Made by a program: the position numbers and the translations under genes. This document shows positions 17,222-26,249 of a DNA stretch of 60,351 nt, piece by piece (the first letter of the stretch is position 1; each line of letters begins with the position of its first letter). A model generated the notes under the pieces. The model worked only from the letters and a program-made list of their open reading frames with translations, made no database searches and was not told where the DNA came from. The stretch is from Cryobacterium sp. (GTDB lineage Bacteria; Actinomycetota; Actinomycetes; Actinomycetales; Microbacteriaceae): contig NZ_JAODBG010000012.1 of assembly GCF_025463825.1 (NCBI RefSeq), positions 1-60,351 on the forward strand. Reading direction: 5' to 3'.

Positions 17222-18727
17222 ATGAGTGAGCATTCCGGCGACCAGGCCACCGCGCTGAGCGTGGAGTTGAACGGCATCAACTCGATCGACTCGAGCGAGC
17301 ACCGGGGGCATCCGCGCGACCTGTTCTGGCCGTGGTTCGCCGCCAACGTGTCGGTGCTCGGGGTGAGCTACGGTTCGTTCCTGCTCGACTTCGGCATTTC
17401 GTTCTGGCAGGCCAGCATCGTGGGCCTGGTCGGCATCGTGGTGTCGTTCCTGTTCTGCGGTTTCATCGCCCTGGCCGGCAAGCGCGGGCACGCCCCGACC
17501 ATGACCGTCGGCCGGGCCGCGTTCGGCGTCAACGGCAACCGGGTTCCCTCCGCCCTGTCCTGGCTGCTCACCGTGGGCTGGGAGACCGTGCTCGCCTCCC
17601 TCGCCGTGCTCGCCACCGCGACGGTGCTCGGCGAACTCGGCTGGGAGGGCGGCAACGCCACCAAGGTCGTGGCACTGATCGTCGTGGCCGCGCTGATCGT
17701 GACCGGCGGCATCCTCGGCTTCGACTTCATCATGAAGCTGCAGAAGTGGATCACCATCATCACCGCGGTGCTCACCGTGATCTACATCGTGCTCACCTTC
17801 ACCCAGATCGACGGTGCCACCCTCGCCGCGATCCCGGCCGGCTCCACACCCCAGGTGATCGGTGCGCTGGTGTTCATGATGACCGGCTTCGGCCTGGGCT
17901 GGGTCAACGCCGCCGCGGACTACTCCCGTTACCTGCCCCGCACGGCCTCGAGCGCCGGCGTCGTCGCCTGGACCACCTTCGGCGCCTCGCTGGCCCCGTT
18001 GATCCTGTTGTTCTTCGGCCTGCTCCTGGCCGGATCGTCGCCCGGCCTCAGAGACGCCATTGCGAGCGACCCGATCGGGGCGCTGACCACCATCCTGCCG
18101 GTCTGGTTCCTCATCCCGTTCGCCCTCACCGCGGTGCTCGGCCTGGTCGGCGGCGCCGTGCTCGACATCTACTCCTCCGGCCTGGCCCTGCTCAGCACCG
18201 GCCTCAGGGTGCCGCGGCCGGTGGCCGCCGGCATCGACGGCGTGATCATGGTGCTCGGCGCGATCTACGTGGTCTTCTTCGCGGCCGATTTCCTCGGCCC
18301 GTTCCAGGGGTTCCTGATCACGCTCGGCGTTCCCGTTGCCGCCTGGTGTGGCATCTTCATGGCCGACGTGCTGATGCGCCGCAAGGGCTACGCGGCCAGG
18401 GATCTCTTCGACCCGGACGGCCGGTACGGCAGCGTCCGCTGGAGCGCCATCGTACTCATCGTCCTGGGCGCCGTGGTCGGCTGGGGCATGGTCACCAACG
18501 GCTTCGCCGAGTGGCTGGCCTGGCAGGGCTACCTGCTCGAACCCCTCGGGCTTGGTGGCCGGGAGGGCGACTGGGCGTTCGCCAACCTCGGCGTGCTCGT
18601 GGCGCTGGTGATCGGGTTCGGCGGCACGCTGTTGTTCGGCCGCGGCGCCGTGCGACGCCAAGAGGCGCTGCCGCTCGACGCCGACGACCACCTCACCGAC
18701 GCGCAGGATGCGGCGGAGCGCGCATGA
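17222..18727 (+). CDS. NCS1-family nucleobase/cytosine permease
   Basis: 501 residues with about 12 membrane helices. The N-terminal RDLFWPWFAANVSVLGVSYG and the TGFGLGWVNAAADYSRYLPR segment are typical of purine-cytosine permeases (CodB-like), which import nucleobases, allantoin or related compounds with H+ or Na+. It is the first gene of a four-gene operon; its last 4 nt overlap the next start (ATGA). The partners suggest that the imported substrate carries an N-glycosidic bond or an amide. Confidence 0.93.
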   Translation: MSEHSGDQATALSVELNGINSIDSSEHRGHPRDLFWPWFAANVSVLGVSYGSFLLDFGISFWQASIVGLVGIVVSFLFCGFIALAGKRGHAPTMTVGRAAFGVNGNRVPSALSWLLTVGWETVLASLAVLATATVLGELGWEGGNATKVVALIVVAALIVTGGILGFDFIMKLQKWITIITAVLTVIYIVLTFTQIDGATLAAIPAGSTPQVIGALVFMMTGFGLGWVNAAADYSRYLPRTASSAGVVAWTTFGASLAPLILLFFGLLLAGSSPGLRDAIASDPIGALTTILPVWFLIPFALTAVLGLVGGAVLDIYSSGLALLSTGLRVPRPVAAGIDGVIMVLGAIYVVFFAADFLGPFQGFLITLGVPVAAWCGIFMADVLMRRKGYAARDLFDPDGRYGSVRWSAIVLIVLGAVVGWGMVTNGFAEWLAWQGYLLEPLGLGGREGDWAFANLGVLVALVIGFGGTLLFGRGAVRRQEALPLDADDHLTDAQDAAERA

Positions 18728-19278
18728 CAACGTGGCTGGTCCTCGTCGACCTGCAACGCATCTTCGGGGAGCCGACCAGCGCGTGGTTCACCCCGCGCTT
18801 CGCCGACGCCGAAGCCGGGGCCGTGCGCTTGCGCCAGCTCTTCCCCGGTCGCACCGCGTTGACCCGGTTCGTGGCGCCGGAGAACCCGGAGGGCGCGTGG
18901 GTGCCCTACTACGAGCAATGGCCGTTCGCGCTCGACCCCGACAACGCGGCCCTGTACGACCTCGTGCCGGCGTTGCCGCCCGGCGACGCCGTGGTCATCA
19001 CCCGGCCCACCTTCGGCAAGTGGGATCCCGCCACCCGCGCCGCACTCGGCGAGACCCGCGACATCGTGCTCGCCGGGGTGTCCACCGACTGTTGCGTGCT
19101 GTCCACCGCCCTCGCAGCGGCCGACGACGGAGTGCGGGTGCGCGTCGTGGCGGATGCCTGCGCCGGCCTCAGCCCCGCCGACCACCAGCGGGCGCTGGAC
19201 ACGATGGCGCTCTACGCCCCCCTGATCGAGATCGCCACCGTCGAGGAGATCCTCGCCGAACGCGGGCTCGCCCGGTGA
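18724..19278 (+). CDS. Cysteine hydrolase (isochorismatase/nicotinamidase family)
   Basis: 184 residues, one domain. The catalytic triad of the family is in place: Asp9 (LVLVDLQR), Lys99 (TFGKWD) and Cys124 in GVSTDCCV. Relatives hydrolyse nicotinamide, ureidoacrylate, N-carbamoyl compounds or isochorismate; the sequence alone does not choose. The missing metal-site His residues of nicotinamidases argue against a plain nicotinamidase but do not exclude it. Overlaps both neighbours by 4 nt, so it is translationally coupled to the permease and the glycohydrolase. Confidence 0.92.
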   Translation: MTTWLVLVDLQRIFGEPTSAWFTPRFADAEAGAVRLRQLFPGRTALTRFVAPENPEGAWVPYYEQWPFALDPDNAALYDLVPALPPGDAVVITRPTFGKWDPATRAALGETRDIVLAGVSTDCCVLSTALAAADDGVRVRVVADACAGLSPADHQRALDTMALYAPLIEIATVEEILAERGLAR

Positions 19279-20315
19279 CGCCGACGGGAGCGCCGCTGGG
19301 GCCGCCGGCCGGTGCCGGCGACCGGGCCCTGGCCACGCTCACCGGCCTGGCCATCGGCGACGCCCTCGGCATGCCCTGCCAGATGATGTCGCGCCCCGAG
19401 GTGCTCCACCGGTTCGGGTCGGCCGGAATCACCGGGTTCGAACCGGCGGCCGACGACCATCCGCTGGCCGCCGGCCTGCCCGCGGGTTCGGTGACCGACG
19501 ACACCGACCAGGCTCTGCTGCTGGCCCGCCTGCTGGTGGCGGGGGCTGGCCAGGTTGATACGGCGACCTTCGCGACGGCCCTGATGGACTGGGAGGCCCA
19601 GATGCGGGCCAAGGGGTCCCTCGACCTGCTGGGCCCGTCCACCCGCGGCGCCCTGGCCCGGGTGCTGGCGGGGGAGCCCACCAGCGAGTCCGGCCGCTTC
19701 GGGGCGTCGAACGGGGCCGCGATGCGCGTGGCGCCGGTGGGAATCGTGATGCCCGCCACTGACTTGCCCGCCCTCGTCGACCGCGTGGTCGCCAGCGCCC
19801 AGGCCACCCACAACACCGGCGTCGCGATCGCGGGAGCCGCCGCGGTGGCCGCCGCCGTGAGCGCCGCGCTGGACGGCGCGTCGGTGGCCGAGGCGACCGC
19901 GGTGGCCCTCGAAGCGGCCAGGCTCGGCGCGGACCACGGATTCTGGGTCGGGGCGGGGCAGGTGGCGCCGCGCATCCGCTGGGCGGTCGGCCTGGTGGAT
20001 GCCCGTTGGCCTGAGGAATCCCTCGACCTGGTCTACGAGCTGGTGGGCACCAGCCTGGCCAGCCAAGAGTCGGTGCCCGCGGCGTTCGCCGTGCTCGCGC
20101 TGTATCCGGATGACCCGTGGCGGGCCTGCCTGGCCGCCGCGTCCCTCGGTGGCGACAGCGACACCATCGCCGCGATGGCCGGGGCGATCGGCGGTGCCGC
20201 GCACGGGACCGCCGGGTTCCCCGCGGAGGCGATCGACACGGTGCGGCGGGTGAACCGGCTCGACTTCGCGCCGGTCGCTGCCGGACTACTGGCGTTGCGC
20301 TCCCCGGGCGGGTGA
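19275..20315 (+). CDS. ADP-ribosylglycohydrolase-family protein
   Basis: 346 residues starting GTG inside the previous stop (GTGA). Family motifs are complete: GLAIGDALG near 24-32, VTDDTDQA with the metal-binding TDDT at 74-77, GASNGAAMR at 143-151 and the second metal site GGDSDT at 292-297. DraG/ARH enzymes use two Mg2+ to cleave the N-glycosidic bond of ADP-ribosylated Arg and similar compounds; bacterial relatives in metabolic operons may act on free nucleosides. With a permease and a sugar kinase next door, a role on a small N-glycoside is more likely than protein de-ADP-ribosylation. Confidence 0.93.
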   Translation: MTPTGAPLGPPAGAGDRALATLTGLAIGDALGMPCQMMSRPEVLHRFGSAGITGFEPAADDHPLAAGLPAGSVTDDTDQALLLARLLVAGAGQVDTATFATALMDWEAQMRAKGSLDLLGPSTRGALARVLAGEPTSESGRFGASNGAAMRVAPVGIVMPATDLPALVDRVVASAQATHNTGVAIAGAAAVAAAVSAALDGASVAEATAVALEAARLGADHGFWVGAGQVAPRIRWAVGLVDARWPEESLDLVYELVGTSLASQESVPAAFAVLALYPDDPWRACLAAASLGGDSDTIAAMAGAIGGAAHGTAGFPAEAIDTVRRVNRLDFAPVAAGLLALRSPGG

Positions 20316-20321
20316 GCCCAG

Positions 20322-21278
20322 ATGAGCCTGCCGGAGGAGCGTTCGATCGAGCGGCTGGTGAGCCTGGGCACGGTGGTGGTCGATGCCGTCATGTTCGTGG
20401 CTGCCCTGCCGGAACGCGGCGGTGACGTCTTCGCCTCCCGGAGTGCGCTCGAGGTCGGCGGTGGTTTCACCGCCATGGCGGCAGCGCGCCGCGGTGGGCT
20501 GCGCACCGTGCACGCCGGCACCACCGGCACCGGGCCGTTCGGCGACCTGGCCCGAGCCGCGCTCACGGGCGCCGGCATCGAAACCGCGCTGCCGCCGCTG
20601 ACGGACGTGGACACCGGCCTCTGCCTGGTGCTGGTCGAACCCTCGGGCGAACGTACCTTCGTGACCATGCCGGGCGCGGAAGGACTTCTGGAGCCGGGCT
20701 CGCTCGGCCGGGTGGCGGTGCGGCCCACGGATGCGGTGCTCCTGTCCGGGTACGGCCTCGCGCACCCGGTGACCCGACTGGCCATCCTGGCCGCCCTCGC
20801 CGGGCTGCCGGAGCAGACCACCCTCGTCGTCGACCCGGGCCCGCTCGGCCACGAGCTGGCTCCCGGCGACCTTGGCGCGCTGTTCGCCCGGGCGGACTGG
20901 TGGACCTGCAACGCCAGGGAGGCGACCCTGCTCACCGGTGTCGCCGACGCCGGAATGGCGGCGGTCGCGCTCACCGAACACCTGGCCGCCGCCGAAGCGG
21001 TGATGGAGGCGCTGGCCGGGTCACCGGTCCGCCCGCCGGCGCACGCGGTGGTGCGGGTCGGGGCCGAGGGGTGCATCGTTGCCGTCGCCGGCCGGCCGCC
21101 GTTCCGGGTCAGCGCCGTGCCGGCCGCCGTGGCCTCGACCAGCGGCGCCGGGGACGCCCACACCGGCGCCCTGATCGCGGCCCTTGCGGCGGGGCGTTCG
21201 GTCATTCCCGCCCTCCGGCTGGCCAACAGCGCTGCTGTGGCCTTCCTCCACTCCCGTCGTCCCGGCTGGGGCAACTGA
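20322..21278 (+). CDS. PfkB-family carbohydrate/nucleoside kinase
   Basis: 318 residues of the ribokinase family: N-terminal GTVVVDAVMFV, the GGGFTAMAAARRGG substrate region (45-59) and the catalytic ATSGAGD-type motif STSGAGDAHTG (272-282, Asp278 base). It would phosphorylate ribose or a nucleoside released by the upstream glycohydrolase. The ATG lies 6 nt after the glycohydrolase stop. Last gene of the operon; the next gene is convergent. Exact substrate unknown. Confidence 0.93.
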   Translation: MSLPEERSIERLVSLGTVVVDAVMFVAALPERGGDVFASRSALEVGGGFTAMAAARRGGLRTVHAGTTGTGPFGDLARAALTGAGIETALPPLTDVDTGLCLVLVEPSGERTFVTMPGAEGLLEPGSLGRVAVRPTDAVLLSGYGLAHPVTRLAILAALAGLPEQTTLVVDPGPLGHELAPGDLGALFARADWWTCNAREATLLTGVADAGMAAVALTEHLAAAEAVMEALAGSPVRPPAHAVVRVGAEGCIVAVAGRPPFRVSAVPAAVASTSGAGDAHTGALIAALAAGRSVIPALRLANSAAVAFLHSRRPGWGN

Positions 21279-21296
21279 CGGTCGTGGGGGCGTCCG

Positions 21297-22136
21297 TCAG
21301 TCGGAGGCGAAGCCCTGGTCGGTCAGGGAGGCGCGCATGGAGTCCCGGCCGTGCAGGCCCTCGATGCTCCCGATCCGATTGGTCAGGATGTCGGCCCAGC
21401 TGTAGCCGTCCTTGCCGTGACCGGCAAAGTACTCCCCGAGCCGCTCTTCGTACACCGCCGCGGTCTCCCGCCAGGCCGTGGTGTCGTACTGCTCGTGGTG
21501 CAGCACCGCCCGCCGGGGGAGACGCGGCTTGATCCCGGCCTGCTCCGACGGGTCCGGGTGACCGAGGGCGACACCGAACACCGGGAAGGTGTACTCGGGC
21601 AGGCCGAGCTCGGTGATGAGGGCTTCCGGGTTGCTCCGCACCGCACCGACGAAGACGCCGCCCAGGCCGAGGGACTCGGCCGCGAGAAGCGCGTTCTGGG
21701 CGGCGATCCCCGAGTCAACGGCGGTGACCAGCGTGTTCTCGAGGTAGCCGAGCGTCTCGACCTGCGCGCCCCGCGAGTGGACGATATTGGCCGCTCGGCG
21801 GAAGCCGGCGACCCAGACCAGGAAGACCGAACTGTCTGCCACGTAGGGTTGGCCACCGATCGCCTCCGAGATCCGGCGCTTGCGGTCGGCGTTCCGGACG
21901 GCCACCACACTCCACACCTGCAGGTTCGAGGATTGCGAGGCCGATTGCGCCGCCGCGATGATCAGTTCGACCTGGTCATCGGTGACGGGTGTGGTGAGGA
22001 AGAGGCGCACCGAGCGGTGCCCGAGCTGCAGCTCGATGGTCGGCGACAGCGTCGCCCGGCCGGTGCCGACGGCGACCCCGTACCGTCGCGCGACCGGATC
22101 GGAGGCGGCGGCGGGGCTGGCATGCATTTTGGGCAT
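21297..22136 (-). CDS. NADPH-dependent nitroreductase (NfsA/FRP type)
   Basis: 279 residues. The FMN-binding segments of the large nitroreductase subfamily are visible: GHRSVRLFLTTPVTDDQ, AAQSASQSSNLQVWSVV, then GIAAQNALLAAESLGLGGVFVG and VFGVALGHPD. These enzymes reduce nitro compounds, quinones or flavins with NADPH. The ATG at 22136 has no ribosome site; GAGAAT ends 6 nt upstream, a possible leaderless start. It is a single gene convergent with the kinase. Confidence 0.93.
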   Translation of the reverse strand: MPKMHASPAAASDPVARRYGVAVGTGRATLSPTIELQLGHRSVRLFLTTPVTDDQVELIIAAAQSASQSSNLQVWSVVAVRNADRKRRISEAIGGQPYVADSSVFLVWVAGFRRAANIVHSRGAQVETLGYLENTLVTAVDSGIAAQNALLAAESLGLGGVFVGAVRSNPEALITELGLPEYTFPVFGVALGHPDPSEQAGIKPRLPRRAVLHHEQYDTTAWRETAAVYEERLGEYFAGHGKDGYSWADILTNRIGSIEGLHGRDSMRASLTDQGFASD

Positions 22137-22266
22137 GGCAGCATTCTCGCAAACCAGCGTACCCGTCTGCGACGCGTGACCTCGCCCGGCCGGAGACGCG
22201 CAGTCCTAAACTAGAGGATGCAGGGCGCCTCGCCGTGGAGTGCTACCGTGCGAAGGGGGCCACACC

Positions 22267-22572
22267 ATGGGCAAGCTGATCTACGACGGTATCGAGATTG
22301 AATTCGAGGACCGCGCCCTTGTGCACCTGCAAATCGTCATCGGGTCGAAACTGCGCCGCGGCGAAAGTTTCTTCCTGTCCTGGAATGACGCGCCGAACAT
22401 CGGCGACGGTCGGTCGAGCGTGTGGCTGCACGCCAGCATCCCGCTGTACTTCAAGTACTACGGCGGCACGACGCCGAGTCTCAACCGGGCCTGGATCGAG
22501 GCGCTGGCGATCTCGGCCAACAGCGGCCAGGGGCTGCTCCTCAGCAGCGAACCCGAGCCGCACGGCGGCTGA
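22267..22572 (+). CDS. Small Microbacteriaceae-type protein (DUF7882-like)
   Basis: 101 residues: MGKLIYDGIEIEFEDRALVH, then an SFFLSW strand, VWLHASIPLYFKYYGG and an ALAISANS helix. I recognise it as the small protein common in Microbacteriaceae that databases often mislabel as an ATP-dependent DNA ligase; it is far too short and has no ligase motif. The ATG at 22267 follows AAGGGGG with good spacing, better than the GTG at 22240. A TAAACT box lies near 22206. Function unknown. Confidence 0.85.
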   Translation: MGKLIYDGIEIEFEDRALVHLQIVIGSKLRRGESFFLSWNDAPNIGDGRSSVWLHASIPLYFKYYGGTTPSLNRAWIEALAISANSGQGLLLSSEPEPHGG

Positions 22573-22630
22573 CCCGGCGCTAAGAATCAGCGCGCCAGCA
22601 CTCACCCCCGTGCGGAACCGGGCATCCCGG

Positions 22631-23212
22631 TCAGTTGGTGGAGTCATACGCGTACTTGAGCCACGCGGCCACCTCGGAATCCACTTCACCGGTGGACGTG
22701 AGCGCGATCCGGGCCGGGAAGTCTGCGCCGAGGTGGCTGGCCGGACGAAGCCGGGTGTTCGGCGCATCCGGGGGCATCTCGATCCGCAGGCCCAGGTCCA
22801 CGCGGTGCGTGGTGCTGGGCTGCACCACCGCGAAGGTGCGGATCGGCCCGGTCAGGGCGACGTGCGTGGTGCGGGTTTGGATGCTCACGTCCTCGAGGTC
22901 CCCCGCGTAGAGCAGCACCGCGTCGAGGATCGGTCGCAGGGTGGGGCGGTCGGCGTACTGAGCGTCGATCAACTCGTCCGCGGCCCGCACCGTGGAGTCC
23001 GGGTAGCCGAAGGTCTCATGCACGAGCAGCGCGCGTGGGTAGCCGGATACCCCCTCGATGGTCAGCCAGTCGCGCAGCGCGGGGACATCCGGCGGGGCCA
23101 GTTCGCCGATCCGGGCCAGCCAGTGTTCCAGGCCGCTGCCGGTGGACTGCTGCAGCATGCCGATCTCCCAGAGCCGGATGTCGGCCCAGGGCAGCGGCAG
23201 CTCGTCGGTCAT
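22631..23212 (-). CDS. DUF4287/DUF5655 domain protein
   Basis: 193 residues. The N-terminal part (WLARIGELAPPDVPALRDWL) resembles DUF4287 and the C-terminal part (DELIDAQYADRPTLRPILDA, VSIQTRTTHVAL, VVQPSTTHRVDLGLRI) matches DUF5655. Neither has a known activity. The ATG at 23212 is chosen because TACCCT (23219-23224) ends 6 nt upstream, in line with other leaderless genes here. It is a stand-alone gene upstream of gdhA on the same strand direction. Confidence 0.85.
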   Translation of the reverse strand: MTDELPLPWADIRLWEIGMLQQSTGSGLEHWLARIGELAPPDVPALRDWLTIEGVSGYPRALLVHETFGYPDSTVRAADELIDAQYADRPTLRPILDAVLLYAGDLEDVSIQTRTTHVALTGPIRTFAVVQPSTTHRVDLGLRIEMPPDAPNTRLRPASHLGADFPARIALTSTGEVDSEVAAWLKYAYDSTN

Positions 23213-23274
23213 GCAGGCAGGGTACGCCCGCGCGCCCGCCCGCGCACCGTGCACGAGCGGGCCGTCGCGATCGG

Positions 23275-24633
<1,359 letters not shown>

Positions 24634-24726
24634 TCAGGCAGGGGGAGCCGATTACAGCTCTGATGCTGCGTGGCTGTGGTGAATGATCCACCGTATCGCC
24701 TCCGGCTGGGACCGGGCGCGGGACCC

Positions 24727-25146
24727 TCAGTCGATCAGGCCGGCGGCGTGCAGCCGGCGCAGCACCTCGACGCCGGCGGGCGGACAGTTGTCCTCGTCTC
24801 CGGATGCGGCCCAGTGCACCGCGCTCACTTCGGCGCTCGCCGCGGGTTCGGCGTCGGTGTCCGCGCCGAAGACGCTCATCCGCACCAGGCGTCCTTCCGG
24901 CTCGCCGTGGGCCTGGATCAGCACCGTGAACAGGGGCTCCAGGGCGGCCGGGTCCAGCCGAACCGACACCTCTTCCTCAGCTTCGCGGGCGGCAGCCTGG
25001 GCCGGGGACTCGCCGGGGTCGATCTTGCCGCCGGGCATGTACCAGACGTCGCGGGCGCGGGCGGTGACCATGAGCACCCGGCGGTCGCGGATGAGCGCGA
25101 TCGCCGCGACCGGGATGTCCGGGTGACCAGACGGCGCCGCGCTCAC
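24727..25146 (-). CDS. Nudix hydrolase
   Basis: 139 residues. The Nudix box is GKIDPGESPAQAAAREAEEE followed by VSV; the REUXEE core is intact but the usual Gly after it is Ser. Nudix enzymes hydrolyse nucleoside-diphosphate-linked compounds; the specific substrate is not evident. The GTG start overlaps the AroE-like stop (GTGA), so the two are translated together. Confidence 0.92.
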   Translation of the reverse strand: MSAAPSGHPDIPVAAIALIRDRRVLMVTARARDVWYMPGGKIDPGESPAQAAAREAEEEVSVRLDPAALEPLFTVLIQAHGEPEGRLVRMSVFGADTDAEPAASAEVSAVHWAASGDEDNCPPAGVEVLRRLHAAGLID

Positions 25147-25973
25147 CCGCGGGCGAAGGCCGAGGCGGCCTGCACCTGGGCAGGGGTGGGGCGCGCACCG
25201 GTGTAGCGCTCGAACTGTTCGGCGGCCTGCAGAGCGATCACTTCGGCGCCGGTGATGACGGTCTTGCCGGCGGCGCGCGCCGCGAGGATCAACGGTGTCT
25301 CGGCGGGCAGGGCCACGACGTCGAAGACGGTGTCGGCGGCAGCGATCGCCGCTGCCGTGAAGGCGGACTCGGCTGACTGGGCGCCGCCGGCCATGCCGAT
25401 CGGGGTGACGTTCACCAACAGCGGGGCCGTCGCGGTACCCGGTTCGGCGATCCAGCTGTAGCCGAGCTCGTCGGCCAGGGCCCGGCCGCGCTCCTCGTTT
25501 CGGGCCACGATGGTGCCCGCCGCGAAGCCCGAGTCGCGGAGTGCAGCGGCGACGGCCTTGGCCATCCCGCCGGAGCCGCGCAGCAGGAACGGGGTGGCCG
25601 GGTCGAGGTGGTTGCTCGCCAGCAGGTCGGCCGCGGCGATGTAGTCGGTGTTGTAGGCGCGCAGGTAGCCATCGTCGTTCACGATGGTGTTCACCGACTG
25701 GATGGCCGTGGCCGAGGTGTCGAGCTCGTCGACCAACGCGATCACGTCCTCCTTGAACGGCATCGACACGGAGCAACCGCGGATACCCAGCGCCCGCACG
25801 CCCGCGATGGCGCCGGTCAGATCGCTGGAGGTGAACGCCTTGTAGACGAAATCCAGGCCGAACTGCTCGTAGAGGTAGTTGTGGAACCGGGTGCCGAAAT
25901 TGCTCGGCCGGGCGGCCAGCGAGATGCAGAGCCGGGTGTCCTTGTTGAGCGGGGGCTTCGTTGAGTTCGTCAT
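25143..25973 (-). CDS. Shikimate 5-dehydrogenase-like protein
   Basis: 276 residues with AroE architecture: catalytic Lys in SMPFKEDV, Asp in AYNTDY, and a glycine-rich LLRGSGGMAKAVAAAL cofactor site. The shikimate-binding region differs from true AroE: the N-terminal G-P-I-x-H-S-x-S-P pattern is replaced by AARPSNFGTRFHNYL and NVTMPFK by CSVSMPFK. It is therefore probably a side-branch of the family with another substrate, and no other aromatic-pathway gene is near. TAGCAT ends 7 nt before the ATG. Coupled to the Nudix gene. Confidence 0.88.
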   Translation of the reverse strand: MTNSTKPPLNKDTRLCISLAARPSNFGTRFHNYLYEQFGLDFVYKAFTSSDLTGAIAGVRALGIRGCSVSMPFKEDVIALVDELDTSATAIQSVNTIVNDDGYLRAYNTDYIAAADLLASNHLDPATPFLLRGSGGMAKAVAAALRDSGFAAGTIVARNEERGRALADELGYSWIAEPGTATAPLLVNVTPIGMAGGAQSAESAFTAAAIAAADTVFDVVALPAETPLILAARAAGKTVITGAEVIALQAAEQFERYTGARPTPAQVQAASAFARG

Positions 25974-26039
25974 CGCCTCAATGCTACGGCCCGCCCGGAT
26001 TGTTCCCCGGGCGGGCTCAGCTCGTGCAGTCGGCCTCGC

Positions 26040-26249
26040 TCAGCAGCAGCGGCCCTGCGGGTTGGCGTCCTGCCGGTCGGTCCGGTCGCGCCAGAACTCC
26101 CTGGCCGTCATGGCCGGCTCCGCCGCGTCGTCACCGTGCACCGACTCATGGTGCGCCAGGTACCGGTCGTAGGCGTCCTCACCAGAGACCGCCCTGACGT
26201 ACCAGGCGAGCCCGGCAGCCACGGTGCGAACGGTGGTGACGGCGCCCAT
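26040..26249 (-). CDS. ybdD: YbdD/YjiX-family small protein
   Basis: 69 residues, starting with an ATG that shares one base with the cstA stop (TGATG). The core GLAWYVRAVSGEDAYDRYLAH is the family signature. In E. coli, YbdD and YjiX are small partners needed by the CstA and BtsT pyruvate carriers, so this should be the accessory subunit of the upstream transporter. The C-terminus is short and Cys-rich (QGRCC). Confidence 0.92.
   Translation of the reverse strand: MGAVTTVRTVAAGLAWYVRAVSGEDAYDRYLAHHESVHGDDAAEPAMTAREFWRDRTDRQDANPQGRCC

Noticed and set aside
22267..22572. ATP-dependent DNA ligase
   Set aside because: Only 101 residues and no KxDG nucleotidyl-transfer motif; a known misannotation.
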